Assembly (NCBI GenBank): GCA_035517495.1
Contig: DATIYT010000075.1
Location: 62,001 to 126,000, forward strand
DNA length: 64,000 nucleotides
Direction of reading: 5' to 3'
DNA from: DASZHJ01 sp035517495
GTDB lineage: Bacteria > Pseudomonadota > Alphaproteobacteria > ATCC43930 > CGMCC-115725
Of this stretch, positions 44,917-52,617 are shown piece by piece. The notes under the pieces were generated by a model. The model worked only from the letters and a program-made list of their open reading frames with translations. It made no database searches and was not told where the DNA came from. The position numbers were made by a program, and so were the translations under genes. Within the stretch, counting starts at the first letter, position 1. Each line of letters begins with the position of its first letter.

Positions 44917-45717
44917 TCACGCTTCGCTGGATTGCACTACGGCCGGAAGCGCGTGGTGCTTGAGTACCGTGCGCACCTCGAAGGGCAGCAATCCCGGGAA
45001 AGCGCCGAGCATGACGGCGCACAGCGCCGAAACTGCCGGCGTCGCATAGCTGGTGCCTCGCTTGGTCGTGTAAAGGCCGCCGGGGGCCGCCACCGTCACG
45101 TTCTCGCCGAGCGCCACGAACTCGATGATCTCGCCCGAACGGAAGCGGATGGTCCGCGGATCGGGCAGTAATTCGGTATCGACGCTGATCGAGGTCGCCA
45201 ATTCCGCGGGCAAGCCGAGATCGTCGTAGAGCGGCGTGTAGTTGCGCTTGGCGCTCACCACCACTTGTCCCTGCCGCCATGCGGCCTCGCAGAGCGGACG
45301 TACTCGGCCGGCGAAGCTGGTGCCGATCGCGAGGCTCATATTGAGTATCGGCCAGTGGCGCTCGACCGATTTCTTGAGCGCCTTGATCGAACACGCGACG
45401 GAGCCGCCATTATCGGTGCCGAGCACACGCACGTCGATGATGCGAGCGTTGGGCGCGAGCTTCGCGATGACGCTCGCGACGCCGGTGCCGTGGCCATAGA
45501 CATCGTTGTTGGTCTTCGGACCGATCCTGCGCCAAACCGGGCGCTTGCTCGCAGGGTCGACCTCGACCGCAAACGCCTCGCCTATGCGAGCCGCAAGATC
45601 GGGGTGGGTCGAATCGATCCCGCTGTCCAGCACCGCGACTTGAACCTCGCGAAGCGGGCGCGACCACCATTCCGCGAGAGGCGTCGAGATTGCCTCGATG
45701 AGGGCGTTCGTCGGCAT
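44917..45717 (-). CDS. Subtilisin-like (S8) serine protease without signal or propeptide
   Basis: Protein of 266 residues from ATG 45717. The triad is clear: Asp in VAVLDSGID (about residue 31), His in YGHGTGVAS, Ser in GTSYATPAVS. The oxyanion Asn is in VVSAKRN. It lacks a signal peptide and a prodomain, so it is either cytoplasmic or handled by the ABC exporter of the same operon. It follows the GAF gene by seven bases; a longer start at 45753 would overlap that gene. Role likely in processing a specific peptide or protein (inference). Confidence 0.88.
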   Translation of the reverse strand: MPTNALIEAISTPLAEWWSRPLREVQVAVLDSGIDSTHPDLAARIGEAFAVEVDPASKRPVWRRIGPKTNNDVYGHGTGVASVIAKLAPNARIIDVRVLGTDNGGSVACSIKALKKSVERHWPILNMSLAIGTSFAGRVRPLCEAAWRQGQVVVSAKRNYTPLYDDLGLPAELATSISVDTELLPDPRTIRFRSGEIIEFVALGENVTVAAPGGLYTTKRGTSYATPAVSALCAVMLGAFPGLLPFEVRTVLKHHALPAVVQSSEA

Positions 45718-45724
45718 TTCCTCG

Positions 45725-46387
45725 TTACCGGCCCTGGCTCGCGAGAGCCGCATCGACGTTGGCTATGATGGCGGCGATTTGCACGAGCGCGTCGGGTTTT
45801 TTCTCCGCGATCCGGTGCAGCAACTGATCGATCTCGCCGAGGCGCGCGTTCATCCGCGCATCGATGCCGCTCGCGACGATGGTCTGGCGGCCCTCCTGCG
45901 CCGAGAGTTTCATGTGCTGCTCTATCAATACCGCGGCGATGGTCGCCAGCCGGCCGCAAAGTTTGGCGTCCTTGCCGTCGAAGCGCTTTCCTGGCTTGAA
46001 GCTGACGGCGGTGATCACGCCCAGCAAGCGCTCGCCGCTGACCATGGGGGCGGCGATCACCGCCTCGGGACCGCCCGATTTCCCTTCGGTCTGCTGCACG
46101 TTGTTGAACGTGGGGGCGCCCGTCTGCACTTCGAAGGTGGCGGCAGCAAGGCCAGTGATTCCCTGACCGAGCGGCACGCGCTGACCGCGCAGCGTTTGCT
46201 CCGAGGCCTTGTCGCCGACCGTCATCGCGAAACGCAGATCGCCCGCGGTCGCATCGTGCACGAGGAGCGACCCCTCTTCGCCGCCGACCGCTTGCACGAC
46301 GCTTTCGAGCAGCAGCCGCAACAGCCGCTCTTCCCGGGATTCCTCTTGAATGCCGAAATAACGCAACGGTGAGGGATCGTCCTTCAT
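45725..46387 (-). CDS. GAF-domain protein
   Basis: Protein of 220 residues. Residues 15-165 form one GAF domain (GSLLVHDATAGDLRFAMTVG, PLGQGITGLAAATFEV, VIAAPMVSGERLLGVITAVS); the C-terminal 60 residues are helical and end near the stop overlapping nothing known. No kinase, cyclase or DNA-binding domain, so it may act as a ligand-sensing partner. Overlaps the ABC gene by four bases (ATGA) and precedes the protease by seven, so the three are made together. Confidence 0.85.
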   Translation of the reverse strand: MKDDPSPLRYFGIQEESREERLLRLLLESVVQAVGGEEGSLLVHDATAGDLRFAMTVGDKASEQTLRGQRVPLGQGITGLAAATFEVQTGAPTFNNVQQTEGKSGGPEAVIAAPMVSGERLLGVITAVSFKPGKRFDGKDAKLCGRLATIAAVLIEQHMKLSAQEGRQTIVASGIDARMNARLGEIDQLLHRIAEKKPDALVQIAAIIANVDAALASQGR

Positions 46388-48387
46388 GGTGCAAACGCCT
46401 TCTTTCTGGCTCCAATCGCGACCTTTGGTGTTTCCGGAGGGCTTGCCGCCGCATCGAGTTGCGGCATCGGGTGCGCCTCGACGGTCATGCCCTCGACACT
46501 CGCCACCATACGGCGCCGCGCCTCCAGCAATTCATGAAACAGACCCGGCTGCTCCTCAAGCTGGCGTGGCGGTCCGACCTCGACGAAGCGACCGTTGTCG
46601 ATGACGCAAACCTCGTCCGCCAACCCCCTGACGAAATCCAGATTGTGCTCGATCATGAGCACCGTCGCACCTTGCGCCGCGGCGCGCAGCGCGTTGCTGA
46701 GCTGCTCCATGTGCAGCATATCGACGCCGGTCGTAGGCTCGTCCAACAGCAGAATCGCCGGATGCCGCAACAGCGCCCGCGTTACGGCCAATAGGCGGCG
46801 CTCCCCGCCGGAGAAGTCCTTGCCCTGCTCGCGCGTCATAACCTGATCGAGCGGAGCAGCCGCATTTCTCCGCATCAGCACGTCCCAGAAGCCGGTGCGC
46901 CTGCAAACCGCCTCGATATCGCTGTCGCTGGCCTCCGCAGCCGCCAGGAGAAAATTTTCCCGCACGGTATCGGTGAGGAACGGCGACACTTGCGCCACCA
47001 CGACGACGTGGCGGCGCAGTTCGTCGAGCTTGATCGAACCGATCGGCCGCCCGCCGATCTCGATCGCGCCCGACATCGGTTCGCGCAGGCGCAAGATCAG
47101 CTGCAGGATCGTGCTTTTGCCGGAACCCGACTGTCCGACGATGGCTGTGATGCGCCCCGGTGCGAACCGATGGTCCACGCCGTCGAGGACTTGGCGGCCA
47201 CCACCTTCATAAGCGAATACCAAGCCGCGCACCGCCAGCGCGGCCTCGCCCTCGGGCCAGGTGCCGGCTTCGGGTCTATCCTTGATCGCGGCCTCGGCGT
47301 CCAACACTCGGCCCAGCGCCAGGACATCCGGCCATTGCGCGTTGAGCCCGGAGTAAAAGCCGATCAGCGCCGAAAGCGGCGAAATGGCCTTGGGGATGAT
47401 CTGGTAGACCGCGAGGATGGCCGTCACCGCGGCGGGGTTGGGATTTTGGATGGTGACCAAGACGCCGTAGGCCAGGAACAGGCCTTGCAGCAGATCGGGC
47501 AATGCCGTGATGAAACTGGTCAGGATATCGCTGCGCAGCCCGCGCCGCAGCCTCGCCTTGGTGGCCTCGTGCAGCCGCTGCGCCATCCGTTTCGAGCGCT
47601 GTCCCGCGGCGCCGAGCGCCAGCATGTCCGTCGGTTGCGACAGGGAGTTGAGGATCTCCGTCGAAATCCCGCCCTCGGCCAGCAGCGCGTCCTGATAGGC
47701 GTCGCGCGCGCGGTTGGAAAGCCAGCGGGAAACAAGTGGGATTGCCAGCAGGGCCACGACAACCCCGATACGAACCGACACGGGGATGTCCGGCAGGTTG
47801 CCGAGATTGCTGTAGATCAGCGCCAAGGCGCCGACTAGTCCGACCCCTTCGACGATCGGGTATTGCGCGACCTGACTGAGCGTTGAGCGTACCCCCGGGG
47901 CCAGCGTATTCACCAGCATCGTGCTGTTGCCGGCGTCGCGGCGATCATGCCACTCCGGGCCGAGCCGCAGCAGCTTGTCATGCAGCGTGAGCTGCAGACG
48001 CTCCAGCATGCGGCTGTTGAGCAACTCGTCGATCGCCCTGATCGCGTAGTCGAAGAGCTTGAGGAAGACGATGGTGACCACCATCAGCGCGACCGCCGGC
48101 AGCAATTGCTGCGGTATCAGCGCGCCAAGAACGGCCGAAGCCGCCTTTCCAGTGGGCTCGGCCGCCGCCTCGCCCTGCGAGCTCCTCGAGAAAGCGAGTT
48201 GAGCCACCACCGAACTCATGATCTGGCTTTGGTACAGATTGCCCAGCACCAGCAACAGCCCGCCGAGCGCCGAAATCCAAAACCAAAAAAGCTCGAGGCG
48301 GATTACCTCCCAGGTCCAGCGGCATAGCTTGACCGCGGAAAATGGTTCGCTCGGAGCAATTGGCGCCGGTGACGCTGCGCCTTTCAT
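46384..48387 (-). CDS. ABC exporter, fused permease-ATPase
   Basis: Protein of 667 residues. Residues 1-350 contain a six-helix type-IV exporter domain with an unusual loop rich in Ala, Glu and Gln after the first helix (SSQGEAAAEPTGKAA). Residues 385-620 form the ATPase: Walker A GQSGSGKST, signature FSGGERRLLAVTRALL, Walker B ILLLDEPTTGVD. A 45-residue Pro/Ala tail follows. ATG 48387 with GGGAGAT is preferred over 48453. First gene of the operon exporter-GAF-protease. No C39 peptidase domain is fused, which would leave room for the separate S8 protease to do the cleavage. Confidence 0.88.
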   Translation of the reverse strand: MKGAASPAPIAPSEPFSAVKLCRWTWEVIRLELFWFWISALGGLLLVLGNLYQSQIMSSVVAQLAFSRSSQGEAAAEPTGKAASAVLGALIPQQLLPAVALMVVTIVFLKLFDYAIRAIDELLNSRMLERLQLTLHDKLLRLGPEWHDRRDAGNSTMLVNTLAPGVRSTLSQVAQYPIVEGVGLVGALALIYSNLGNLPDIPVSVRIGVVVALLAIPLVSRWLSNRARDAYQDALLAEGGISTEILNSLSQPTDMLALGAAGQRSKRMAQRLHEATKARLRRGLRSDILTSFITALPDLLQGLFLAYGVLVTIQNPNPAAVTAILAVYQIIPKAISPLSALIGFYSGLNAQWPDVLALGRVLDAEAAIKDRPEAGTWPEGEAALAVRGLVFAYEGGGRQVLDGVDHRFAPGRITAIVGQSGSGKSTILQLILRLREPMSGAIEIGGRPIGSIKLDELRRHVVVVAQVSPFLTDTVRENFLLAAAEASDSDIEAVCRRTGFWDVLMRRNAAAPLDQVMTREQGKDFSGGERRLLAVTRALLRHPAILLLDEPTTGVDMLHMEQLSNALRAAAQGATVLMIEHNLDFVRGLADEVCVIDNGRFVEVGPPRQLEEQPGLFHELLEARRRMVASVEGMTVEAHPMPQLDAAASPPETPKVAIGARKKAFAP

Positions 48388-48481
48388 TTCTTGTTTATCT
48401 CCCGGGCGAAAGGGCCTTCCCGTGCCGCCGATCTCGCCCCCAACCCAGCGCACCGGACCCGTCGGGTATTACCGATAAACA

Positions 48482-48526
48482 CGAATACTAACAAAGCGAA
48501 AGTTGCCAAGAAATAAGATGCTTATT
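48482..48526 (-). promoter_or_regulatory. Candidate promoter and palindrome of the exporter operon
   Basis: On the minus strand TTGGCA (48504-48509) and TATTCG (48482-48487) are 16 bases apart and could be -35/-10. A palindrome, AATAAG-ATG-CTTATT at 48512-48526, sits just upstream of the -35 and may be an operator. Confidence 0.4.
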
Positions 48527-48579
48527 CACTTTCCTGGCATACGCGGAGCCGCCGCGCGGCTGTCATCGCCGCCCTCGCG

Positions 48580-48629
48580 GATCTAAAGCCGATTCCGGCC
48601 CTGCCCTGGGGCAGAGCCGGAACTTAGAT
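48580..48629 (-). terminator. Long hairpin after the zinc-ribbon gene
   Basis: GATCTAA at one end pairs with TTAGATC at the other, and inside TTCCGGC-x-CTGCCC pairs with GGGCAG-x-GCCGGAA. The structure lies about 20 bases past the stop of the 48652-48903 gene, so it ends that transcript before the exporter operon. Confidence 0.75.
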
Positions 48630-48651
48630 CGTCAAAAGGAGCGATTGGGGA

Positions 48652-48903
48652 TCAGGCCATGAAGATCCGACCGCACGCACCGCAGCGGACCGGAATGTAG
48701 TAGTCGGTATGCAGACCCGAGGTCCAACCGACGTGTCCGCAATAGGGGCACTGCGTCCAGTCGCCATAGAGGGCGTCCTGGCCCGCCACTTCTTGCTTTG
48801 CCGGCTTCTGTGAGGTGGGGATGCGCTTCGGATCGAGCTTGTCTGCGGTCTCCTTGTCGAGCGGGATGCCCTTGCGCGGATTTTTGCCCTTGGTGTCAGC
48901 CAT
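48652..48903 (-). CDS. Small zinc-ribbon protein
   Basis: Protein of 83 residues with a Lys/Pro-rich disordered first half and a zinc ribbon: Cys52, Cys55 (CPYCGH) and Cys74, Cys77 (CGACGRIF). No export signal. Similar small ribbon proteins are of unknown function; it could bind nucleic acid or a partner protein. The long upstream region it shares with the Crp-type gene has two GTGA-N6-TCAC sites, so cyclic-nucleotide control is likely. Confidence 0.8.
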   Translation of the reverse strand: MADTKGKNPRKGIPLDKETADKLDPKRIPTSQKPAKQEVAGQDALYGDWTQCPYCGHVGWTSGLHTDYYIPVRCGACGRIFMA

Positions 48904-48993
48904 TAGATACCTCCTTCAAGATCGTATTTTTCGCGGCGGCATTCCCGGCCGCTATCGGGGGTGGACGCTAGCATAGCCAATGCACGTAGAGAA

Positions 48994-49007
48994 GTGATCG
49001 AGGTCAC
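48994..49007. promoter_or_regulatory. CRP-like operator 1
   Basis: GTGA-N6-TCAC with perfect half-sites, about 90 bases upstream of the zinc-ribbon start, a position fitting activation of that gene. Confidence 0.6.
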
Positions 49008-49134
49008 TCAGTGCATCGTTTTTGCAGCGGTGTTATACAGTTGCATTTGTTTCACTCCTGCGTCTCTCGGCGGCGAGTTGCCGGCATGAAACGCGGTCGC
49101 TACGGTATGTGAGGATCGCGAACGGATTCGCAAA

Positions 49135-49148
49135 GTGACGGTGATCAC
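49135..49148. promoter_or_regulatory. CRP-like operator 2
   Basis: GTGA-N6-TCAC with perfect half-sites, about 78 bases upstream of the Crp-type start codon, a position fitting autoregulation. Confidence 0.6.
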
Positions 49149-49225
49149 GCCATTGCAATGTTCTCGGCTGGCGGCGTATCCCACCGGCTTCGGCGCGAGC
49201 CAGTGGGGTCGTTGGGGTCGTTGAT

Positions 49226-49948
49226 ATGCGCGTGCAATCTGTCTTCAATCCGCGCGACCGGGAACTCTGCGGGAGTTTGTTGCGGCGGCATTTCTTGCTC
49301 CGCGACGCCGACAATGCCGTGATCGAGCAGCTCATTCCGCTCGCGACCGTCGCGACATATGCCGGCGCCGAGCAGATCTTTACCAGGGGTGACGCCGGAA
49401 GCGGTCTTTACGGCATCCTCGCTGGCCGCGTGCGGATCTTCACGCCAGGGCCCGACACTCACGAGGTCACGCTCAACATCCTCGAGCCCGGCGAGTTATT
49501 CGGCGAGATCGCACTGATCGACGGCGAACCCCGCAGCGCGTCCGCGGTCGCGATCGGCGACACCCGGCTCATGCACATAAGGCGCGACCGATTCCTGCCG
49601 CTGCTGCAGGCCAATGCTGATATCGGCATCGGGCTGCTGCAGATACTGTGCCGCCGGGTTCGCTGGAGCAGCGCGCTGGCGGAGGATCAAGCGCTGCTGC
49701 CGCTCTCCGCGCGCCTCGCCAAGCGGCTGCTGGCGATCGCGGAGACCGCGGGAGAAGCGACACAAACCGGCATTCGCCTGCGCACGCGGCTCTCGCAGCG
49801 CGAGCTGGGCGAGCTTGTCGGCGCGACGCGCGAGGCGGTCAACCGCGTCTTCGCGGACTGGCGCAAGGAAGGGCTGATCGTCAACGATGGCGGGCGGCTA
49901 ACCCTGCGCAACCGCGATGCGCTGGGCGCGATCGCGCGCTTGGACTGA
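49226..49948 (+). CDS. Crp/Fnr-family transcription regulator
   Basis: Protein of 240 residues. Residues 25-140 form a cNMP-binding domain with the phosphate-binding cassette GELFGEIALIDGEPRSA, so cAMP or cGMP binding is likely. The C-terminal helix-turn-helix has QRELGELVGATREAVNRVF; the Arg-Glu-x3-Arg pattern of the recognition helix is the same as in E. coli CRP (RETVGR), which contacts GTGA. No Cys cluster of the FNR type. Six bases separate it from the Rieske dioxygenase gene, so they are cotranscribed. Confidence 0.92.
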   Translation: MRVQSVFNPRDRELCGSLLRRHFLLRDADNAVIEQLIPLATVATYAGAEQIFTRGDAGSGLYGILAGRVRIFTPGPDTHEVTLNILEPGELFGEIALIDGEPRSASAVAIGDTRLMHIRRDRFLPLLQANADIGIGLLQILCRRVRWSSALAEDQALLPLSARLAKRLLAIAETAGEATQTGIRLRTRLSQRELGELVGATREAVNRVFADWRKEGLIVNDGGRLTLRNRDALGAIARLD

Positions 49949-49954
49949 AAAGAC

Positions 49955-51235
49955 ATGGTCGAACGGCGATTCGTCATCGAAGCGGAGGCGCAGCGGCGCT
50001 TTTCGGTCCGGCGCGAGGCGCTGGTATCCGCGGCGATCCTCGAACGCGAGCAGCGCGCGATCTTCGAGCGCTGCTGGATTTATCTGGGTCACGGCTCGGA
50101 GATAAAGGCCCCCGGGGATTTTCGCACGCGCCGCATCGCGGGCCGCCCGATCCTGTTCTGCCGCGGCACCGACGGCATCGTCCGCGCCTTCTTCAATTCG
50201 TGCCGCCATCGTGGCGCCATGGTCTGCGCCGCGCGCGAAGGCAACGCGCGCGGCTTCATGTGCGTTTATCACGGCTGGAACTACGGCAATGACGGCACGC
50301 TCAACGGCGTTCCCGGCGAGGAGGCCTATGGGCCCGATTTCGACAAGCGCCAATTCGGTCTCGTCGCGGTGCCGCGCCTCGAACAGTATCGCGATTTCTA
50401 TTTCCTCAATCTCGACCGAGACGCCCCGAGCCTCGAGCCCTATCTCGCGGGCGCCAAGGAGTATATCGACCTGGTGGTGGACCAGTCGCCCTCGGGTCGC
50501 ATGGAGATCGTCGCGGGGACGCAGGAATACGACATCAAGGCCAATTGGAAGCTGCTCGCGGAGAACAGCGTCGACGACTATCACCTGCCGGTCACGCATT
50601 CGACCTGGCTCGACTACATGAAAAGCGCGGGAGTCGATACGCGGCCGAAGCAGGAAGCGGGCGTGTTGCTGCCGACCAAGGGGATCGGCAAGGACCTCGG
50701 CAACGGCCATCTCGCGATCGACAATCCGAATTTCCGCGGGCGGCCGGTCGCGCGCTGGATTTCGATCTATGGCGAAGAAGCAAAGACCGATATCGCGGCG
50801 ATCAGGGCCGAGCTGGTGGAGCGCCTCGGCGAGGCGCGAGCGGCGCGAGTAGCCGACACCAACCGCAACCTCGTGATCTTCCCGAACCTCGTCATCAACG
50901 ACGGCTCGTCGGTGACGGTGCGCACCTTCTTCCCCGACGGGCCCGAGCGCATGCAGGTACGGGCCTGGGCGCTGGGGCCGATCGAGGAGACGGAGGCTCA
51001 GCGCGCGCGACGGCTCGATGCGTTCCTGACGTTCTACGGCCCTGGCGGCTTTGCGACCCCCGACGACATTGCGGTGCTGGAGCTGATGCAGCAAGGGCTC
51101 GCGGCCTGGCGTGAGGTGCCGTGGACCGAGCTCGCGCGTGGCCTTCACCGCGGCGGCAATCACCTCAATACCGACGAAGAGCACCTGCGCGTGTTCTGGC
51201 GGCGATGGAGCGAGCTGGTGGAGGGGCCCTTGTGA
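49955..51235 (+). CDS. Aromatic-ring-hydroxylating dioxygenase, alpha subunit (Rieske)
   Basis: Protein of 426 residues. The Rieske 2Fe-2S site is C-x-H-x17-C-x2-H (CRHRG...CVYHGW, residues 85-110) and the mononuclear iron site is in NSVDDYHLPVTH (near residue 207). It is the oxygenase large subunit that adds O2 to an aromatic ring or carboxylated aromatic. The small subunit overlaps it; ferredoxin and reductase genes are not in the window. Substrate unknown. Confidence 0.92.
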   Translation: MVERRFVIEAEAQRRFSVRREALVSAAILEREQRAIFERCWIYLGHGSEIKAPGDFRTRRIAGRPILFCRGTDGIVRAFFNSCRHRGAMVCAAREGNARGFMCVYHGWNYGNDGTLNGVPGEEAYGPDFDKRQFGLVAVPRLEQYRDFYFLNLDRDAPSLEPYLAGAKEYIDLVVDQSPSGRMEIVAGTQEYDIKANWKLLAENSVDDYHLPVTHSTWLDYMKSAGVDTRPKQEAGVLLPTKGIGKDLGNGHLAIDNPNFRGRPVARWISIYGEEAKTDIAAIRAELVERLGEARAARVADTNRNLVIFPNLVINDGSSVTVRTFFPDGPERMQVRAWALGPIEETEAQRARRLDAFLTFYGPGGFATPDDIAVLELMQQGLAAWREVPWTELARGLHRGGNHLNTDEEHLRVFWRRWSELVEGPL

Positions 51236-51711
51236 GTGCGCTCCGCGCCGAGGTGGAGGAGCTGCTGTTCCACGAGGCGGAGCTGCTCGATGCATGGAAG
51301 CTTCGGGAGTGGCTCCTCCTGCTCACGGAGGATGCGCGCTATCTGGTGCCACCCAACGACAGGCCCGAGGCGGATCATCGCAGCACGCTCTTCACCATCG
51401 CCGATGATCGTGCCCGCATCGAAGCGCGGGTCAACCGGCTGTTGGATCGCAACTGCCACGCAGAGTATCCACCGTCGCGCACCCGCCGCCTCATCGCCAA
51501 TGTGCGGGTCGCCGAAGACGGCGGGACCGTGCTCGCGAGCGCCAACTTCATCGTGCACCGGTTCCGCCGCCACGAGGGCGTGCGGCAATATGTGGGACAA
51601 TATCGCTATCGACTCCGCCGCGAGCGCGGATCGCTCAGGATCGCCGAACGCCGCGCGATCCTCGACGCCGAGGAACTGGGCAGCCTCGGCTCGGTGAGCT
51701 TTATCTTGTGA
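51232..51711 (+). CDS. Aromatic-ring-hydroxylating dioxygenase, beta subunit
   Basis: Protein of 159 residues of the SnoaL/NTF2-like small subunit family: EVEELLFHEAELLDAWKLREWL, then LTEDARYLVP and RTRRLIANVRV. Starts at GTG 51232 overlapping the alpha stop (GTGA). A structural subunit of the alpha-beta hexamer. Confidence 0.9.
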   Translation: MSALRAEVEELLFHEAELLDAWKLREWLLLLTEDARYLVPPNDRPEADHRSTLFTIADDRARIEARVNRLLDRNCHAEYPPSRTRRLIANVRVAEDGGTVLASANFIVHRFRRHEGVRQYVGQYRYRLRRERGSLRIAERRAILDAEELGSLGSVSFIL

Positions 51712-51756
51712 AACCGCGCGCGGGAGAGCATTTGATCTCGGTAATGGGGAGGGCAT

Positions 51757-52263
51757 TTAGCTCTTTAACCCGCGAATTTCGCCCTCATAACGAATCAGAT
51801 GAAAGTTTTCTTGATCCGACGGCGGGATGAAGTACCGCGTGACCTCATCGAACCGGTCTTCGCTGACAAAGCCGTAATAAAGTCCCTCTGGCTTGGTTTG
51901 ATTGCGCAAACGCAAGCGCGCCTTGCACAGTTCGTCGGACGCGACAATGCAATGCAGTGCATGATCGGCACCGGCACTCTCAAATATCGACCGAACCCAG
52001 GCGCGGTCTTTCGGCGTGTTCCCGGCGAAATCAAATACGACCGGCACTCCCAGTTGAAGCAGTCTGACAGCGAGCGGAGCGATAGCAGCCCGTAACCGCT
52101 TTGCATGTCGCGTAAAGTCCGCCAGGCTCTCGATCTTCGCTTCAAGAAGGGTCAACCACTCGTCCTCGCAGAAGAAGACCGCGGCGTGAAGCGCCGTCAA
52201 TTCGCGGGCCAGCGTCGTCTTGCCAGACGCGGCTTTGCCACAGATGAAGTGCAAAGTTGCCAT
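51757..52263 (-). CDS. P-loop kinase-like ATPase (AAA_33/zeta-toxin-like)
   Basis: Protein of 168 residues. Walker A GKAASGKTT at residues 9-17, a Lys/Arg-rich lid with RLRLRNQTKPEG, and FDFAGNTPKDRAW after strand 3. This is the small kinase family that includes antibiotic phosphotransferases and zeta-type toxins. Its substrate is unknown. It is a single gene, convergent with the dioxygenase genes. Confidence 0.85.
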   Translation of the reverse strand: MATLHFICGKAASGKTTLARELTALHAAVFFCEDEWLTLLEAKIESLADFTRHAKRLRAAIAPLAVRLLQLGVPVVFDFAGNTPKDRAWVRSIFESAGADHALHCIVASDELCKARLRLRNQTKPEGLYYGFVSEDRFDEVTRYFIPPSDQENFHLIRYEGEIRGLKS

Positions 52264-52380
52264 CGTCAGAATTCGTTCATCGGTCGACGTCAGGCCTGCT
52301 CGCCTTAGCCCCCCGTCAAGGGGACAGAGCGTTCAGAAATTTTTAAGCGCGATTTCTTAATGTGTGTCTCCCTCTATAAA

Positions 52381-52394
52381 CCCCAAACTTGGGG
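52381..52394. promoter_or_regulatory. Palindrome in the leader of the 52-aa gene
   Basis: CCCCAAACTTGGGG is a perfect palindrome just before the ATG and follows a TATAAA-like -10 near 52375. It may be an operator or a leader hairpin that controls access to the ribosome site; the GGGG of the right arm serves as the likely Shine-Dalgarno. Confidence 0.45.
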
Positions 52395-52403
52395 ATGATC
52401 TGC

Positions 52404-52562
52404 ATGAGCATCCTTTTCCCGCTTGGCATCGGCTTCATAATTTTTGGCATCTATGAATACACGCAGCATGGTTTCACCTCGCATGTCGGCCTGCTGCTCT
52501 TCATGGGTATCCTGAACACCATTTACACAGCCTTCAAATTCGCAAGGAAAGCCGGCAGGTAA
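52404..52562 (+). CDS. Small membrane protein, 52 residues
   Basis: Reads MSILFPLGIGFIIFGIYEYT, then LLLFMGILNTIYTAF and a basic end KFARKAGR. Two hydrophobic helices with a short polar loop. A GGGG ribosome site is nine bases before the ATG; an in-frame ATG at 52395 is possible. It has its own promoter-like TATAAA and lies alone between two minus-strand genes. No known family. Confidence 0.6.
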   Translation: MSILFPLGIGFIIFGIYEYTQHGFTSHVGLLLFMGILNTIYTAFKFARKAGR

Positions 52563-52617
52563 GTTTACACGACTTCAAGCTCGGTCAAAGTCGGCCGCGT
52601 AAAGAACGAGGCAGTAT

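Larger units (their letters stand above)
48904..49225. promoter_or_regulatory. Divergent control region with two CRP-like sites
   Basis: About 320 bases between the zinc-ribbon gene and the Crp-type gene. Two GTGA-N6-TCAC palindromes are at 48994-49007 (GTGATCGAGGTCAC) and 49135-49148 (GTGACGGTGATCAC), with centres 141 bases apart. No gene is seen here. Confidence 0.65.

Noticed and set aside
48454..48903. Zinc-ribbon protein as the precursor peptide of the exporter-protease operon
   Set aside because: A strong terminator separates it, it has no leader-like cleavage site, and its Cys pattern is a plain zinc ribbon. Kept only as a loose possibility.
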